Below, piece after piece: positions 1 through 6,741 of a stretch of DNA of 10,047 bases. Both the position numbers and the translations under genes were made by a program. Position 1 is the first letter of the stretch; each line of letters begins with the position of its first letter. The notes beneath the pieces are model-generated. The model saw nothing but the letters and a program-made list of their open reading frames with translations. It was not told the origin of the DNA and ran no database searches. The DNA is from an uncultured Kiritimatiellota bacterium (lineage in GTDB: Bacteria > Verrucomicrobiota > Kiritimatiellia > RFP12 > UBA1067): contig CAKURH010000115.1 in assembly GCA_934675625.1 (NCBI GenBank), positions 1-10,047 of the forward strand. The letters run 5' to 3'.

Positions 1-29
1 GATTGTCTTTCTTCTTCTTCGATCCCCAT
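1..29 (-). CDS. Possible 5' end of a divergent gene (partial, leaves the window)
   Basis: On the minus strand an ATG at 29-27 starts nine open codons reading MGIEEEERQ before the window ends. A purine-rich ribosome binding site (AGAGAGGAAGG) lies immediately upstream at the right distance, and an extended -10 element (TGG then TAATAT, minus strand, 69-61) lies about 30 bases upstream of the ATG. The coding part is too short to assign any family. The competing reading is a plus-strand frame in bases 1-60 ending in TAG at 58-60, which would make this the end of an upstream gene. The combination of promoter and ribosome binding site favours the divergent start, but with low certainty. Confidence 0.35.
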
Positions 30-60
30 GGCCTTCCTCTCTTCTTTGCTGACCCGTTAG

Positions 61-69
61 ATATTACCA
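61..69 (-). promoter_or_regulatory. Extended -10 promoter element, minus strand
   Basis: Read on the minus strand this is TGGTAATAT, an extended -10 (TGn) followed by a TATAAT-like hexamer. No good -35 hexamer is visible 16-18 bases upstream. It points toward the possible divergent gene starting at base 29 and has the same TGG-TA...T form as the three plus-strand promoters in the window. Confidence 0.45.
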
Positions 70-88
70 TTTCCAACAAAACAGGCAC

Positions 89-117
89 TTGATGCCGGAT
101 TTGTAAAATGGTATACT
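89..117 (+). promoter_or_regulatory. Sigma70-type promoter with extended -10 for the DUF4143 ATPase gene
   Basis: A -35 hexamer TTGATG (89-94) is followed after exactly 17 bases by the -10 hexamer TATACT (112-117), which carries an extended -10 TGG just before it (109-111). This is the best promoter in the window by match and spacing. Transcription would be expected to begin near base 124, only about 4 bases before the ATG at 128, and no Shine-Dalgarno sequence sits between them. Confidence 0.7.
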
Positions 118-127
118 TCCGACCGTC

Positions 128-1309
128 ATGATTGAAAGAGACATTACGGCACAGCTGACGGAGGCCGTGGCCACGCATCCGGTCGTCACCATCTTCGGTC
201 CGCGGCAAAGCGGAAAGACGACGCTGGTGCGCCATGTCCTGCCGCACTACAACTATGTCAACCTTGAGAACCCGCGCGAGCGGAGGCTGGCGGAAGAAGA
301 TCCCGAGTCATTCCTTTCCGTCCATCCGACACCCTTGATTGTCGATGAGGTCCAGCGGGTGCCAGATCTCCTGAGCTGGATTCAGGTGCGGGTGGACGAG
401 TCGGGCAAGATGGGCGAATTTGTCTTAACGGGGTCGCACCAGCCGCTTTTGCGCGAGAAGGTTTCGCAGTCTCTGGCCGGGCGCACGGCGCTCGTTACGC
501 TTCTGACGTTTTCCCTCTCTGAACTCAAGGTGGCCGGGTTCAGCCTTTCCCGCGACGAGGCACTCTACCGGGGCTTTTTGCCGCGCATCTACTCGGACGG
601 GCTTGATCCGACGACGGCGAACGAGGAATACTACCGCACCTATGTGGAGCGCGATGTCCGTCAGCTCGTTCAGGTCGAAAACCAGACGGCGTTCGAGACC
701 TTTGTGCGGCTTTTGGCGGGGCGCATCGGGCAGGTCGTGAACTTCCAGTCCCTTTCTGACGACATTGGCGTGGATGCCAAGACGCTGAAGCGCTGGATGT
801 CTGTCCTTGAGGCGAGTTACGTCATCGTGCGCCTTCAGCCCTATTACCGCAATCTGGGGAAACGTCTCGTAAAGTCGCCGAAGATCTACTTTTCGGACGT
901 TGGACTGGCGGCCTATCTGCTTGGGATTACGAACACGGCGCAAGTCTCGCGCGATCCGCTGTTCGGCGGACTCTTCGAGAACATGGTTTTCATGGATCTG
1001 CTGAAGACAAAGCTCAATTTCCGGTTGCGTCAAGACTTCTACTACATCCGAGACAACAGCGGCATTGAGGTCGATCTCGTCGTCGAGCAGAACCGAAAGC
1101 TGCACCTTCTGGAGGTGAAGGGCGCGATGACGCCAGACGGTTCGTTTGCAAGGAACATGGAGAAGATCCGCGCTTGCGCGGATGAGGTCGCTTCCTGCAA
1201 TGTGATCTATTCGGGCACGGACTGGCCGCTGAAAGGCGGTGGCCGGTTCGTGAACTATGCGCAGGCCTCCCGTTTGCTGCGGGACATCTCTTCTGCGGCA
1301 CAGGCGTAA
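128..1309 (+). CDS. AAA family ATPase with DUF4143 (AAA_14/DUF4143), 393 aa
   Basis: The protein is a soluble P-loop ATPase of the AAA_14 + DUF4143 group, whose cellular role is unknown. The Walker A motif GPRQSGKT is at residues 24-31, Walker B LIVDE at 70-74, a sensor-like LTGS at 100-103 and a conserved AGR at 117-119. The DUF4143 part spans roughly 172-330 (YVERDVRQL; a winged-helix-like stretch near 205-240; SDVGLAAYLLG at 256-266). It ends in a nuclease-fold-like pair of motifs, GIEVDLVVE (312-320) and LLEVKG (327-332), resembling PD-(D/E)XK spacing. Length is normal for the family and nothing is broken. The ATG at 128 matches the usual family N-terminus just before the P-loop. It is preceded by a promoter at almost zero leader length and has no Shine-Dalgarno. 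The next gene begins about 25 bases downstream with no terminator visible between, so read-through is likely although the functions look unrelated. Confidence 0.9.
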   Translation: MIERDITAQLTEAVATHPVVTIFGPRQSGKTTLVRHVLPHYNYVNLENPRERRLAEEDPESFLSVHPTPLIVDEVQRVPDLLSWIQVRVDESGKMGEFVLTGSHQPLLREKVSQSLAGRTALVTLLTFSLSELKVAGFSLSRDEALYRGFLPRIYSDGLDPTTANEEYYRTYVERDVRQLVQVENQTAFETFVRLLAGRIGQVVNFQSLSDDIGVDAKTLKRWMSVLEASYVIVRLQPYYRNLGKRLVKSPKIYFSDVGLAAYLLGITNTAQVSRDPLFGGLFENMVFMDLLKTKLNFRLRQDFYYIRDNSGIEVDLVVEQNRKLHLLEVKGAMTPDGSFARNMEKIRACADEVASCNVIYSGTDWPLKGGGRFVNYAQASRLLRDISSAAQA

Positions 1310-1334
1310 GGCAGGTCGGGACGGAGAACGGATA

Positions 1335-2552
1335 ATGGGAGCGAAAATGAAAGCGAATCTGATGTGCGTGCTGTTGGCGACGTGTGTGTGCGCCTCTGTT
1401 CTCGACGGATTGGGCGCGGCGGTGCCTCCGTCGCTTGACGTGCGCGCGGACGTGTCCGACGAGACAGCTGCGTTGCAGGCGCGGATTGACGCGCTTGCGG
1501 CGGCGGGCGGCGGCGAGCTGGTGATCGGCGCGGGCATCCATCGGACGGGCGCCCTGTTCTTCAAGCCTGGCGTCAGCCTGCGCATCGAGAAGGGCGGCGT
1601 TCTCTTGGGTTCGGACGCGCACGAGGCCTATCCGATGCGCGAGACGCGCATCGAGGGCGAAACGTGCGTCTACTATCCGGCGCTGATCAACGCCGACCGC
1701 TGCGACGGATTCCGCATCTCGGGCGAGGGCGTCGTCGACGGGCACGGCCTGCCGACGTGGCGCGCGTTCTGGAAGGCGCTGAAGGAGAATCCGCGCTGCC
1801 TCAACAAGGAGCCGGGACTGGTGCGTCCACGCCTCCTCTACGTCTCGAACTCGGACAACGTGGACGTGGGCGGCGTGACGTTCAGGAACGCGAAGTTCTG
1901 GACGACCCACTACTACAACTGCCGGAACGTGCGTGTGCACGACTGCGAAATCGCGTCCGAAGTCCTGGACGGCGTGCGGGGGCCGTCGACGGACGCCATC
2001 GACATCGACCGCTGCCGGGGCTTCGTCGTGTCGAACGTCTACATGAACGTCAATGACGATGCCGTGGTGATCAAGGGCGGCAAGGGGCCGTGGGCGAACG
2101 ATCCGGCGCGGCATCCCGAGAACGGCCCGAGTTCGGACGTGCTTGTCGTCGATTCGCGCTTCGGGCGCCTCTGCCACAGCTGCGTCACGCTCGGCAGCGA
2201 ATGTCCGGCCGCCTCGAACGTCGTCGTGCGGAACTGCCGCGTCGAGGGTGCGGGGAACTTCCTCTGCCTCAAGATGCGGTCGGACACGCCGCAGGCGTTT
2301 TCGGACGTCCGCGTCGAGGACTGCGTCGGCACATGCGGCAACGTTTTGCGCGTCTGCGTCTGGAAGCAGTTCGCCGACCTGAAGGATCGTTCGCCCGCCG
2401 ACGTGTTCAGCCGCGCGTCGGGTGTCGCGTTCCGACGCAACGCGATGACCTGCCGACAGGTCGAACGGCGGGACGCCCCCGACGGCTTCTACGCGCTCGC
2501 ACCCGTCGAATGGACGGACAATCGCTTTGTTAGCACCCGCCCCACGCGGTAG
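1335..2552 (+). CDS. Secreted glycoside hydrolase family 28-like protein (polygalacturonase/rhamnogalacturonidase type), 405 aa
   Basis: This is probably an exported enzyme that hydrolyses galacturonic-acid-containing polysaccharide such as pectin or rhamnogalacturonan. A hydrophobic signal peptide covers about residues 8-29 (LMCVLLATCVCASVLDGLGAA). A right-handed parallel beta-helix follows with many N/C-ladder turns. GH28 acid residues are visible as STDAIDID (218-225) and NDDAVVIKGG (240-249). The usual GHG histidine motif appears as CHS with H281, followed by LGSE. A CLKMRSD stretch (311-317) sits where the RIK motif is expected. The end (VWKQFADLKDR, 342-352) resembles other bacterial GH28 enzymes. 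ATG 1335 has GGAG 8 bases upstream. ATG 1347 also has GGGAG at 5 bases and gives an equally good signal peptide, so the start is uncertain by 4 codons. The protein carries about 18 cysteines, many for the family, and the gene is more GC-rich than its neighbours. Its substrate cannot be fixed from sequence. Confidence 0.82.
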   Translation: MGAKMKANLMCVLLATCVCASVLDGLGAAVPPSLDVRADVSDETAALQARIDALAAAGGGELVIGAGIHRTGALFFKPGVSLRIEKGGVLLGSDAHEAYPMRETRIEGETCVYYPALINADRCDGFRISGEGVVDGHGLPTWRAFWKALKENPRCLNKEPGLVRPRLLYVSNSDNVDVGGVTFRNAKFWTTHYYNCRNVRVHDCEIASEVLDGVRGPSTDAIDIDRCRGFVVSNVYMNVNDDAVVIKGGKGPWANDPARHPENGPSSDVLVVDSRFGRLCHSCVTLGSECPAASNVVVRNCRVEGAGNFLCLKMRSDTPQAFSDVRVEDCVGTCGNVLRVCVWKQFADLKDRSPADVFSRASGVAFRRNAMTCRQVERRDAPDGFYALAPVEWTDNRFVSTRPTR

Positions 2553-2554
2553 TT

Positions 2555-2563
2555 TGGTATAAT
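2555..2563 (+). promoter_or_regulatory. Extended -10 promoter heading the glycan operon
   Basis: TGGTATAAT is a consensus TATAAT hexamer (2558-2563) with an extended -10 TGG. It begins two bases after the GH28 stop codon. No recognisable -35 lies 16-18 bases upstream, so the extended -10 probably carries promoter recognition. The expected start of transcription is near 2570, which falls inside the adjacent palindrome. Confidence 0.6.
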
Positions 2564-2584
2564 GTTCACCCAAATGGGGTGAAC
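2564..2584. promoter_or_regulatory. Perfect 8-bp palindrome at the operon promoter (candidate operator or 5'-UTR hairpin)
   Basis: GTTCACCC (2564-2571) and GGGTGAAC (2577-2584) are exact inverted repeats around a 5-base centre. The repeat starts directly after the -10 hexamer and ends 4 bases before the ATG at 2589, with the GGGGTG that would serve as ribosome binding site inside the right arm. A dyad over the transcription start is the classical position of a repressor operator. If transcription instead starts further upstream, the same repeat would fold into a hairpin hiding the ribosome binding site. No T-run follows, so it is not a terminator. Confidence 0.55.
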
Positions 2585-2588
2585 GAGA

Positions 2589-3362
2589 ATGTTTTACGTC
2601 AATAAGATCATCGGATGGGTGCTGAGTCCGTTGGGGATGCTGTTCCTCGGCTGTCTGGGCGGTGCGGTGCTGCGCCGCTGTGGCGGCCGCGCTGGAAAAT
2701 GGTGCTTGAGCCGTCTCGGGACGCTTCTCATTGTCGTCAGTCTCGTTTTCCTCTGGGTTCTGTCATGTGGTGTCGTGACGCGATTCATCGGCGTGCCGTT
2801 GGAGGGTGAGGAGGCGCCGTTGGTGGACACGCTGGAACTGGGCGGGTGCGATGCGGTCGTTCTTCTGGGGGGCGGCATGGGAGCGCATGAGGCGTGCGGA
2901 CGCGCGGAGATGTTCTCGGCGGCTGATCGCGTCTGGGAAGCGGCGCGTCAGTGGAAAGCGCATCAAAACGGAAATCTGAAGCTGACGCTAAGCGGTGGTG
3001 GCGTCGAGCAGTCGACGGTGCCGCTTCTGAAGGATCTGGGCGTGGATGAAAAGGCGCTTGTCTTCTTTCCCGAGGCGCGCAACACGGAGGAGGAGGCACG
3101 GTTGATTGCCGCGTCCGGCATCCGGCGGGTTCGCCTCGTCACCTCGGCCTGGCATATGCCGCGTGCGCGCATGCTCTTCGAACGTGCGGGGCTGGACGTC
3201 CGGCCTGTTCCGACGGACTACGAAATGCATTATTGCGCCGAGCTGCCGTTGCAGAGCAAGGATTTCTTTCCAAGTGCGGACGCGCTTTGGCGAAACAGCG
3301 TCGCGGTGAAGGAGTGGGTCGCCCGGTTCTGCTATTGGCTGAAAGGGCTGCGGCAAAGGTGA
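2589..3362 (+). CDS. ElyC/SanA/YdcF-type DUF218 membrane protein, 257 aa
   Basis: The protein has two N-terminal membrane segments (about 5-28 and 43-63) and a DUF218 domain behind them. Family marks are DAVVLLGGG (88-96), LTLSGGG (132-138), FPEARNTEEEARL (160-172) and VTSAWHMPRARMLFERAG (184-201). Length and layout match E. coli ElyC, a protein linked to enterobacterial common antigen and envelope polysaccharide homeostasis. Position at the head of a glycosyltransferase operon supports a role in surface-glycan assembly, perhaps polymerisation or chain length, at the inner membrane. The ATG at 2589 is preceded by GGGGTG inside a palindrome. Its stop overlaps the next gene's GTG by 4 bases. 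SanA-like or other YdcF-family function cannot be excluded, because the DUF218 catalytic activity is not firmly defined. Confidence 0.83.
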   Translation: MFYVNKIIGWVLSPLGMLFLGCLGGAVLRRCGGRAGKWCLSRLGTLLIVVSLVFLWVLSCGVVTRFIGVPLEGEEAPLVDTLELGGCDAVVLLGGGMGAHEACGRAEMFSAADRVWEAARQWKAHQNGNLKLTLSGGGVEQSTVPLLKDLGVDEKALVFFPEARNTEEEARLIAASGIRRVRLVTSAWHMPRARMLFERAGLDVRPVPTDYEMHYCAELPLQSKDFFPSADALWRNSVAVKEWVARFCYWLKGLRQR

Positions 3363-5143
3363 AGCGCCCGCTGTTCAGCTGCGTTCTGCCGGTCAAGGGG
3401 CCTCGTCCGTATCTGGATGAAGCCTTGGCGTCCTTGCGCGCGCAGGGGATGGGCGATGAATTGGAAATCATTGTCCAGGACGGTGATGTCGAGCCGGACG
3501 GGGGACAGAGCGACGCGCTCAACAAGGGCTTTGCGAAAGCGCACGGCGAATGGCTCTTTTGGCTCAATGCGGATGATGTGCTTCTGCCGGGGGCGCTTGC
3601 GGCGGTCGCGCGCGCCATCCGGCAATCAAAAGGCCGGACGTTTCCTGTGCAGTGGATTGTCGGCAACGAACTGTTCATTGACGCGGACGGGCATCGTGTG
3701 GGGGCCTCGGTCGGAACAGGCTGGCACGATGGACTGTATCGTCATGCAGTGCCGCACGTGAACGGGCCGAGCGCGTTCTTCCGCCGCGCGTTGCTGGAGA
3801 AAGTCGGTGGATTTGACACGTCTTTGTGCTACTGCATGGATTGGGACTTGTGGATTCGTTTTGCACAAGCGGGGGCGAGGTTCGTGCGCGTCAATGGCTT
3901 TTTGTGGGCGCAACGTCGGTGGACAGGATCGAAGACGCAACGGGAAAAAACAAAGGCGGAGGATCGCATTCATCAGGGGGAGGTTGGCCGGATGCTGAAG
4001 AAGAATGCGTTTGTGGTGACGCGGGCGAGCATCTGGCGTGTGCGTCTTTGGCGCTTGTTGACGGGCTGCTATTTGCGTGCCGCTTGGAACGCGTGGGGCA
4101 GATGTCCGACGATACCACGCTCGGCCGTGTTGGTCATGCATCAGGCGCCCTACCGAGACCCTGTATTGGATCGCTTGGCTCAGCAGGACCATGTTGACGT
4201 GTTCTCGATTTTTGACCATGACAAAGGGCATGCGTGGGCTTGTTTCCGCAATGACGTGCCGTCGCTGGCCGGTCATGGACTTGTCGTGCGGTTGTTGTTT
4301 CGCTTTGCCTTGAGCCGACGCTACAAGATGGTCGTGTGGCCGGCTTACCATCCGTGGTGGTTGACCCTTCCGATTGCCGTGTCGGCGTTGCTTGGGCGAC
4401 GCTACGCCCTGACGTCCGATACGAAGGAGGAAAACGGCGACCGCTTCGCACGGATGCTGAAACGGTTCATCCATCGTCGAGCGGCCTTTGTCTGGGTGCC
4501 GGGACATGCGGCGCGGGCATTCCTGTCAGAACGGTATGGCGTTCCGAATGATCGGATTGTCGATGGATTGTTCACCGTTGACCCGAAAGAGGTTGGCGGA
4601 ACCTGTGCCAACGATTCGAAAACCGCGTGCAGACGTTTCCTCATGGTGGCAAACGACATTCCGGGACGTCGGATTGATGCGTTGGTCGAAGGATTCCGTC
4701 GATGGCGCAAGAAGAGCGGGGATGTGCGCCTGGTCCTTTGCGGACATGGCTGCGGCAAGTATGCGGGAGAAGACGTTGTTGGACTCGAGGGAGTCCCGTG
4801 GCACGACGTGTTGCGGCTGTATGACGAGGCGGATGCGTATGTTCACAACGGTCATGAACAGTATTCGACGGCTGTTCAGATTGCCGCCTTGCGCGGCTTG
4901 CCGATTGTCTGCTCGAAAGACATTGGCATCGTCGCCGATTTTACGGATTCGACACGGGCGATGGTCACTGTTGCGAATTGGCAGTCGGCGGACGGGTGGA
5001 GCCGCGCATTCGCACGGTTGGCTGAAATGCCTTTGCCTGTACGGCAAGAGATGTGCGCGCGCCTGCGGCGGGAGGCGGTTGTGCGGTTTGATGTCGAACG
5101 AGTCGCGGAAGAGATTTCAAGACGACTCAACAGGGAGGTTTGA
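3359..5143 (+). CDS. Two-domain glycosyltransferase: GT2 (GT-A) fused to GT4 (GT-B), 594 aa
   Basis: Two transferases lie in one chain, so it probably adds two successive sugars to a lipid-linked glycan on the cytoplasmic side. Residues about 5-245 are a GT2 domain of the WcaA/WfgS-like type: DGGQSDALNKGF (47-58), a metal-binding ADD (71-73) and DWDLWIRF (161-168). Residues about 255-594 are a GT-B domain of GT4 type. VPWHDVLRLYDEADAYVHN (479-497) leads into HEQYSTAVQ (499-507) and LRGLPIV (511-517). In the usual EX7E motif the first Glu is E500, but the second position is Ile508, so one nucleotide-sugar contact is changed. The GTG start at 3359 forms a GTGA overlap with the preceding stop. 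The open frame extends upstream to 3233, but that part lies inside the preceding gene and does not look like protein. The next gene starts 3 bases downstream. Confidence 0.87.
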   Translation: MKRPLFSCVLPVKGPRPYLDEALASLRAQGMGDELEIIVQDGDVEPDGGQSDALNKGFAKAHGEWLFWLNADDVLLPGALAAVARAIRQSKGRTFPVQWIVGNELFIDADGHRVGASVGTGWHDGLYRHAVPHVNGPSAFFRRALLEKVGGFDTSLCYCMDWDLWIRFAQAGARFVRVNGFLWAQRRWTGSKTQREKTKAEDRIHQGEVGRMLKKNAFVVTRASIWRVRLWRLLTGCYLRAAWNAWGRCPTIPRSAVLVMHQAPYRDPVLDRLAQQDHVDVFSIFDHDKGHAWACFRNDVPSLAGHGLVVRLLFRFALSRRYKMVVWPAYHPWWLTLPIAVSALLGRRYALTSDTKEENGDRFARMLKRFIHRRAAFVWVPGHAARAFLSERYGVPNDRIVDGLFTVDPKEVGGTCANDSKTACRRFLMVANDIPGRRIDALVEGFRRWRKKSGDVRLVLCGHGCGKYAGEDVVGLEGVPWHDVLRLYDEADAYVHNGHEQYSTAVQIAALRGLPIVCSKDIGIVADFTDSTRAMVTVANWQSADGWSRAFARLAEMPLPVRQEMCARLRREAVVRFDVERVAEEISRRLNREV

Positions 5144-5146
5144 CTT

Positions 5147-5746
5147 GTGCTGAAGAAACTTCTTTTGCTGCTGAAGCATCGACGCGAAGTGCGGATGGCC
5201 GTTTCGACGGCGCTTCGCCTTGCGGAGGGCGACGCGAACGCGGCGGTCTTGGGCGGACTCACGGACGAAGAGATGTGCGCGGTTTGCGGCTGGGCGGCGG
5301 AGGGCTGCGGCAAGGCCATTGTCGAGATCGGCACCTTGTTCGGGTTGACGGCGCGCGAAATGGCCGCTGGTGCCGTTGGCGGGCGCGTGATCGCCGTTGA
5401 CGATTTCAGCTGGAATCCCTTTGGCTTGCCGGCCGCAGTTCACGAGGCGTTTACACGGCGCATCCTGCGCGGAACGAACGTCGAACTTTGGAAGATGGAC
5501 AGCGCGACGTTCCGCGAAAAGGCGAGAGAACTTGGGCGAATCGACCTCATTTTCTTCGACGCCGACCATCGCTACGAAGCGGTGAAAGCGGAGCTCCTGT
5601 GGGCCAAGTCGGTCGGCATCCCGCAGATCTGCGGACACGACTACGGCAACCCCAATCCCCGCTTCGGCGTGACGCGCGCCGTCAACGAAGTCTTCGGAAA
5701 GGAAAATGTCGAGGTCGTGGGCATGTGCTGGAGGGTGAAATTGTGA
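5147..5746 (+). CDS. Class I SAM-dependent methyltransferase (Methyltransf_24-like), 199 aa
   Basis: The likely role is O-methylation of a sugar in the glycan, judged from the fold and the neighbours. SAM-binding motif I is VEIGTLFG (59-66), followed by VIAVDDF (81-87) at the end of strand 2. IDLIFFDADHRYEAVKAEL (132-150) and GHDYGNP (163-169) are the marks of the small Methyltransf_24 type seen in polysaccharide and cephalosporin-hydroxylase-like loci, with the metal or catalytic acid in FDADH/GHDY. No membrane segment or signal is present, so it is cytoplasmic. Start GTG 5147 has an excellent GGGAGG ribosome binding site 8 bases upstream and lies 3 bases after the previous stop. It overlaps the following gene by GTGA. 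The acceptor hydroxyl cannot be predicted. Confidence 0.83.
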   Translation: MLKKLLLLLKHRREVRMAVSTALRLAEGDANAAVLGGLTDEEMCAVCGWAAEGCGKAIVEIGTLFGLTAREMAAGAVGGRVIAVDDFSWNPFGLPAAVHEAFTRRILRGTNVELWKMDSATFREKARELGRIDLIFFDADHRYEAVKAELLWAKSVGIPQICGHDYGNPNPRFGVTRAVNEVFGKENVEVVGMCWRVKL

Positions 5747-6741
5747 AGATCCTGCACCTCATGGCCGGACTGGGGCCGACAAGCGGCGTCGCGAACGTCG
5801 CGCGGCGGTTTGCCCGTGTCCAGTCCGAGCGAGGGGATGAGGTGCGGCTGCTTGCGCCGGCGCGCAAGTGGAATCCGATTTACTTTGGCTTCGCCTTTGC
5901 CTTGCGTGCATGGCGCGCCGCACGGACGGCGGACGAAATCTGGGTTCACTGCAGCTGGACGTTCCCGGTCTGGTATGGCGCGTGGCTGGCGACGCGGTTC
6001 GGCAAACGGCTCGTCGTGGTGCCGGAGGCGAGTTTCGATCCCCGGCGTCTCCACAATGCGTCGGGCTGGAAGAAGCGGCTGGTCGCGCCGCTTGACAGGT
6101 GGGTTCTCCGCCGCGCCGACGAGGCGTTGGCGCTGTGTTCGGACGAGGTCTCGTGGGTGCGGGACTTTGAGCCGGCTTCACGTGTTCGCCGCGTGCGCGT
6201 GCCGACGTTCTGCGGTAACGTGTCGGTGAAGGGTGCCGAGACCGAGACGGCGCGCCGCGAGAAGCGTCCGCTGCACGTCCTGTTCATGGGGCGCGCGGCA
6301 GATCCGCTGAAGGGCATTGCGTATCTGGAACAGGCCGTAAAGACCTTGAACGGCGAACGTTCGTCGGGGACTCAACGTGTGGGCCGTGCCGTCCGGCTTC
6401 GTGTCGTCTCGAACGCTGTCGGCGCAGAGAAGGAGACGATGTGGGCGTGGTGTGACGTCCTCTGTCTGCCGACGCTGAGTGACAATTTCGGGCTGGTGGT
6501 CGCCGAGGCTCTGGAGCGCGGCAAGCCCGCCCTTACGACGGACGGCGCGCCGGCGTGGAAGGACGAGCCGCGCACGGACGCAAACGGCCGGACGCGCCTC
6601 ATCTACCTCGAGGGCTATCGCGACGGCACGGACGCGCAGCGCGTGGAACTGCTGAAGGGGGCGCTTCGGCAGTTCCTCGCGGAAGCCACGCAAGGCGCTG
6701 CGCGGGTTCCACGCCGTGAAGAAGGGAGTGCGGAGCGATGA
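5743..6741 (+). CDS. Glycosyltransferase family 4 protein, 332 aa
   Basis: This is a GT-B fold cytoplasmic glycosyltransferase that transfers a sugar from a nucleotide donor to the growing glycan. The N-terminal Rossmann half starts KILHLMAGLGPTSGVANVA (2-20) with the glycine-rich acceptor loop. The donor-binding half shows FMGRAADPLKG (181-191) and SDNFGLVVAEALERGKPAL (246-264), in which the EX7E motif is D247...E255, an Asp-for-Glu form also seen in other GT4 enzymes. The C-terminal part is short. The GTG at 5743 is the chosen start, with GGAGGG 7 bases upstream and a GTGA overlap with the methyltransferase stop. The open frame reaches back to 5488, but the extra 85 residues are an out-of-frame reading of the methyltransferase. 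Its own stop overlaps the next ATG by 4 bases. Confidence 0.87.
   Translation: MKILHLMAGLGPTSGVANVARRFARVQSERGDEVRLLAPARKWNPIYFGFAFALRAWRAARTADEIWVHCSWTFPVWYGAWLATRFGKRLVVVPEASFDPRRLHNASGWKKRLVAPLDRWVLRRADEALALCSDEVSWVRDFEPASRVRRVRVPTFCGNVSVKGAETETARREKRPLHVLFMGRAADPLKGIAYLEQAVKTLNGERSSGTQRVGRAVRLRVVSNAVGAEKETMWAWCDVLCLPTLSDNFGLVVAEALERGKPALTTDGAPAWKDEPRTDANGRTRLIYLEGYRDGTDAQRVELLKGALRQFLAEATQGAARVPRREEGSAER

Noticed and set aside
425..1585. 386-codon minus-strand open frame across the end of the ATPase gene and start of the GH28 gene
   Set aside because: It lies opposite clearly conserved ATPase sequence, spans two real genes and has no recognisable domain.
1014..2573. 519-codon open frame on the minus strand opposite the GH28 gene
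   Set aside because: Its translation is low-complexity (Arg, Ala, Val, His, Asp rich) with no motif. It mirrors a GC-rich real gene with a signal peptide and GH28 motifs, so it is a codon-bias shadow.
2564..2584. Palindrome read as a terminator for the GH28 gene
   Set aside because: No T-run follows on either strand. It lies after a promoter element and before a start codon, so an operator or RNA-hairpin role fits better.
3233..3358. Upstream extension of the GT2-GT4 open frame by 42 codons
   Set aside because: It lies inside the DUF218 gene in another frame, and the family start KRPLFSCVLPVKG follows the GTG at 3359 directly.
5488..5742. Upstream extension of the GT4 open frame by 85 codons
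   Set aside because: It is an out-of-frame reading of the methyltransferase and is Arg-rich. GTG 5743 has a proper ribosome binding site and the family N-terminus.
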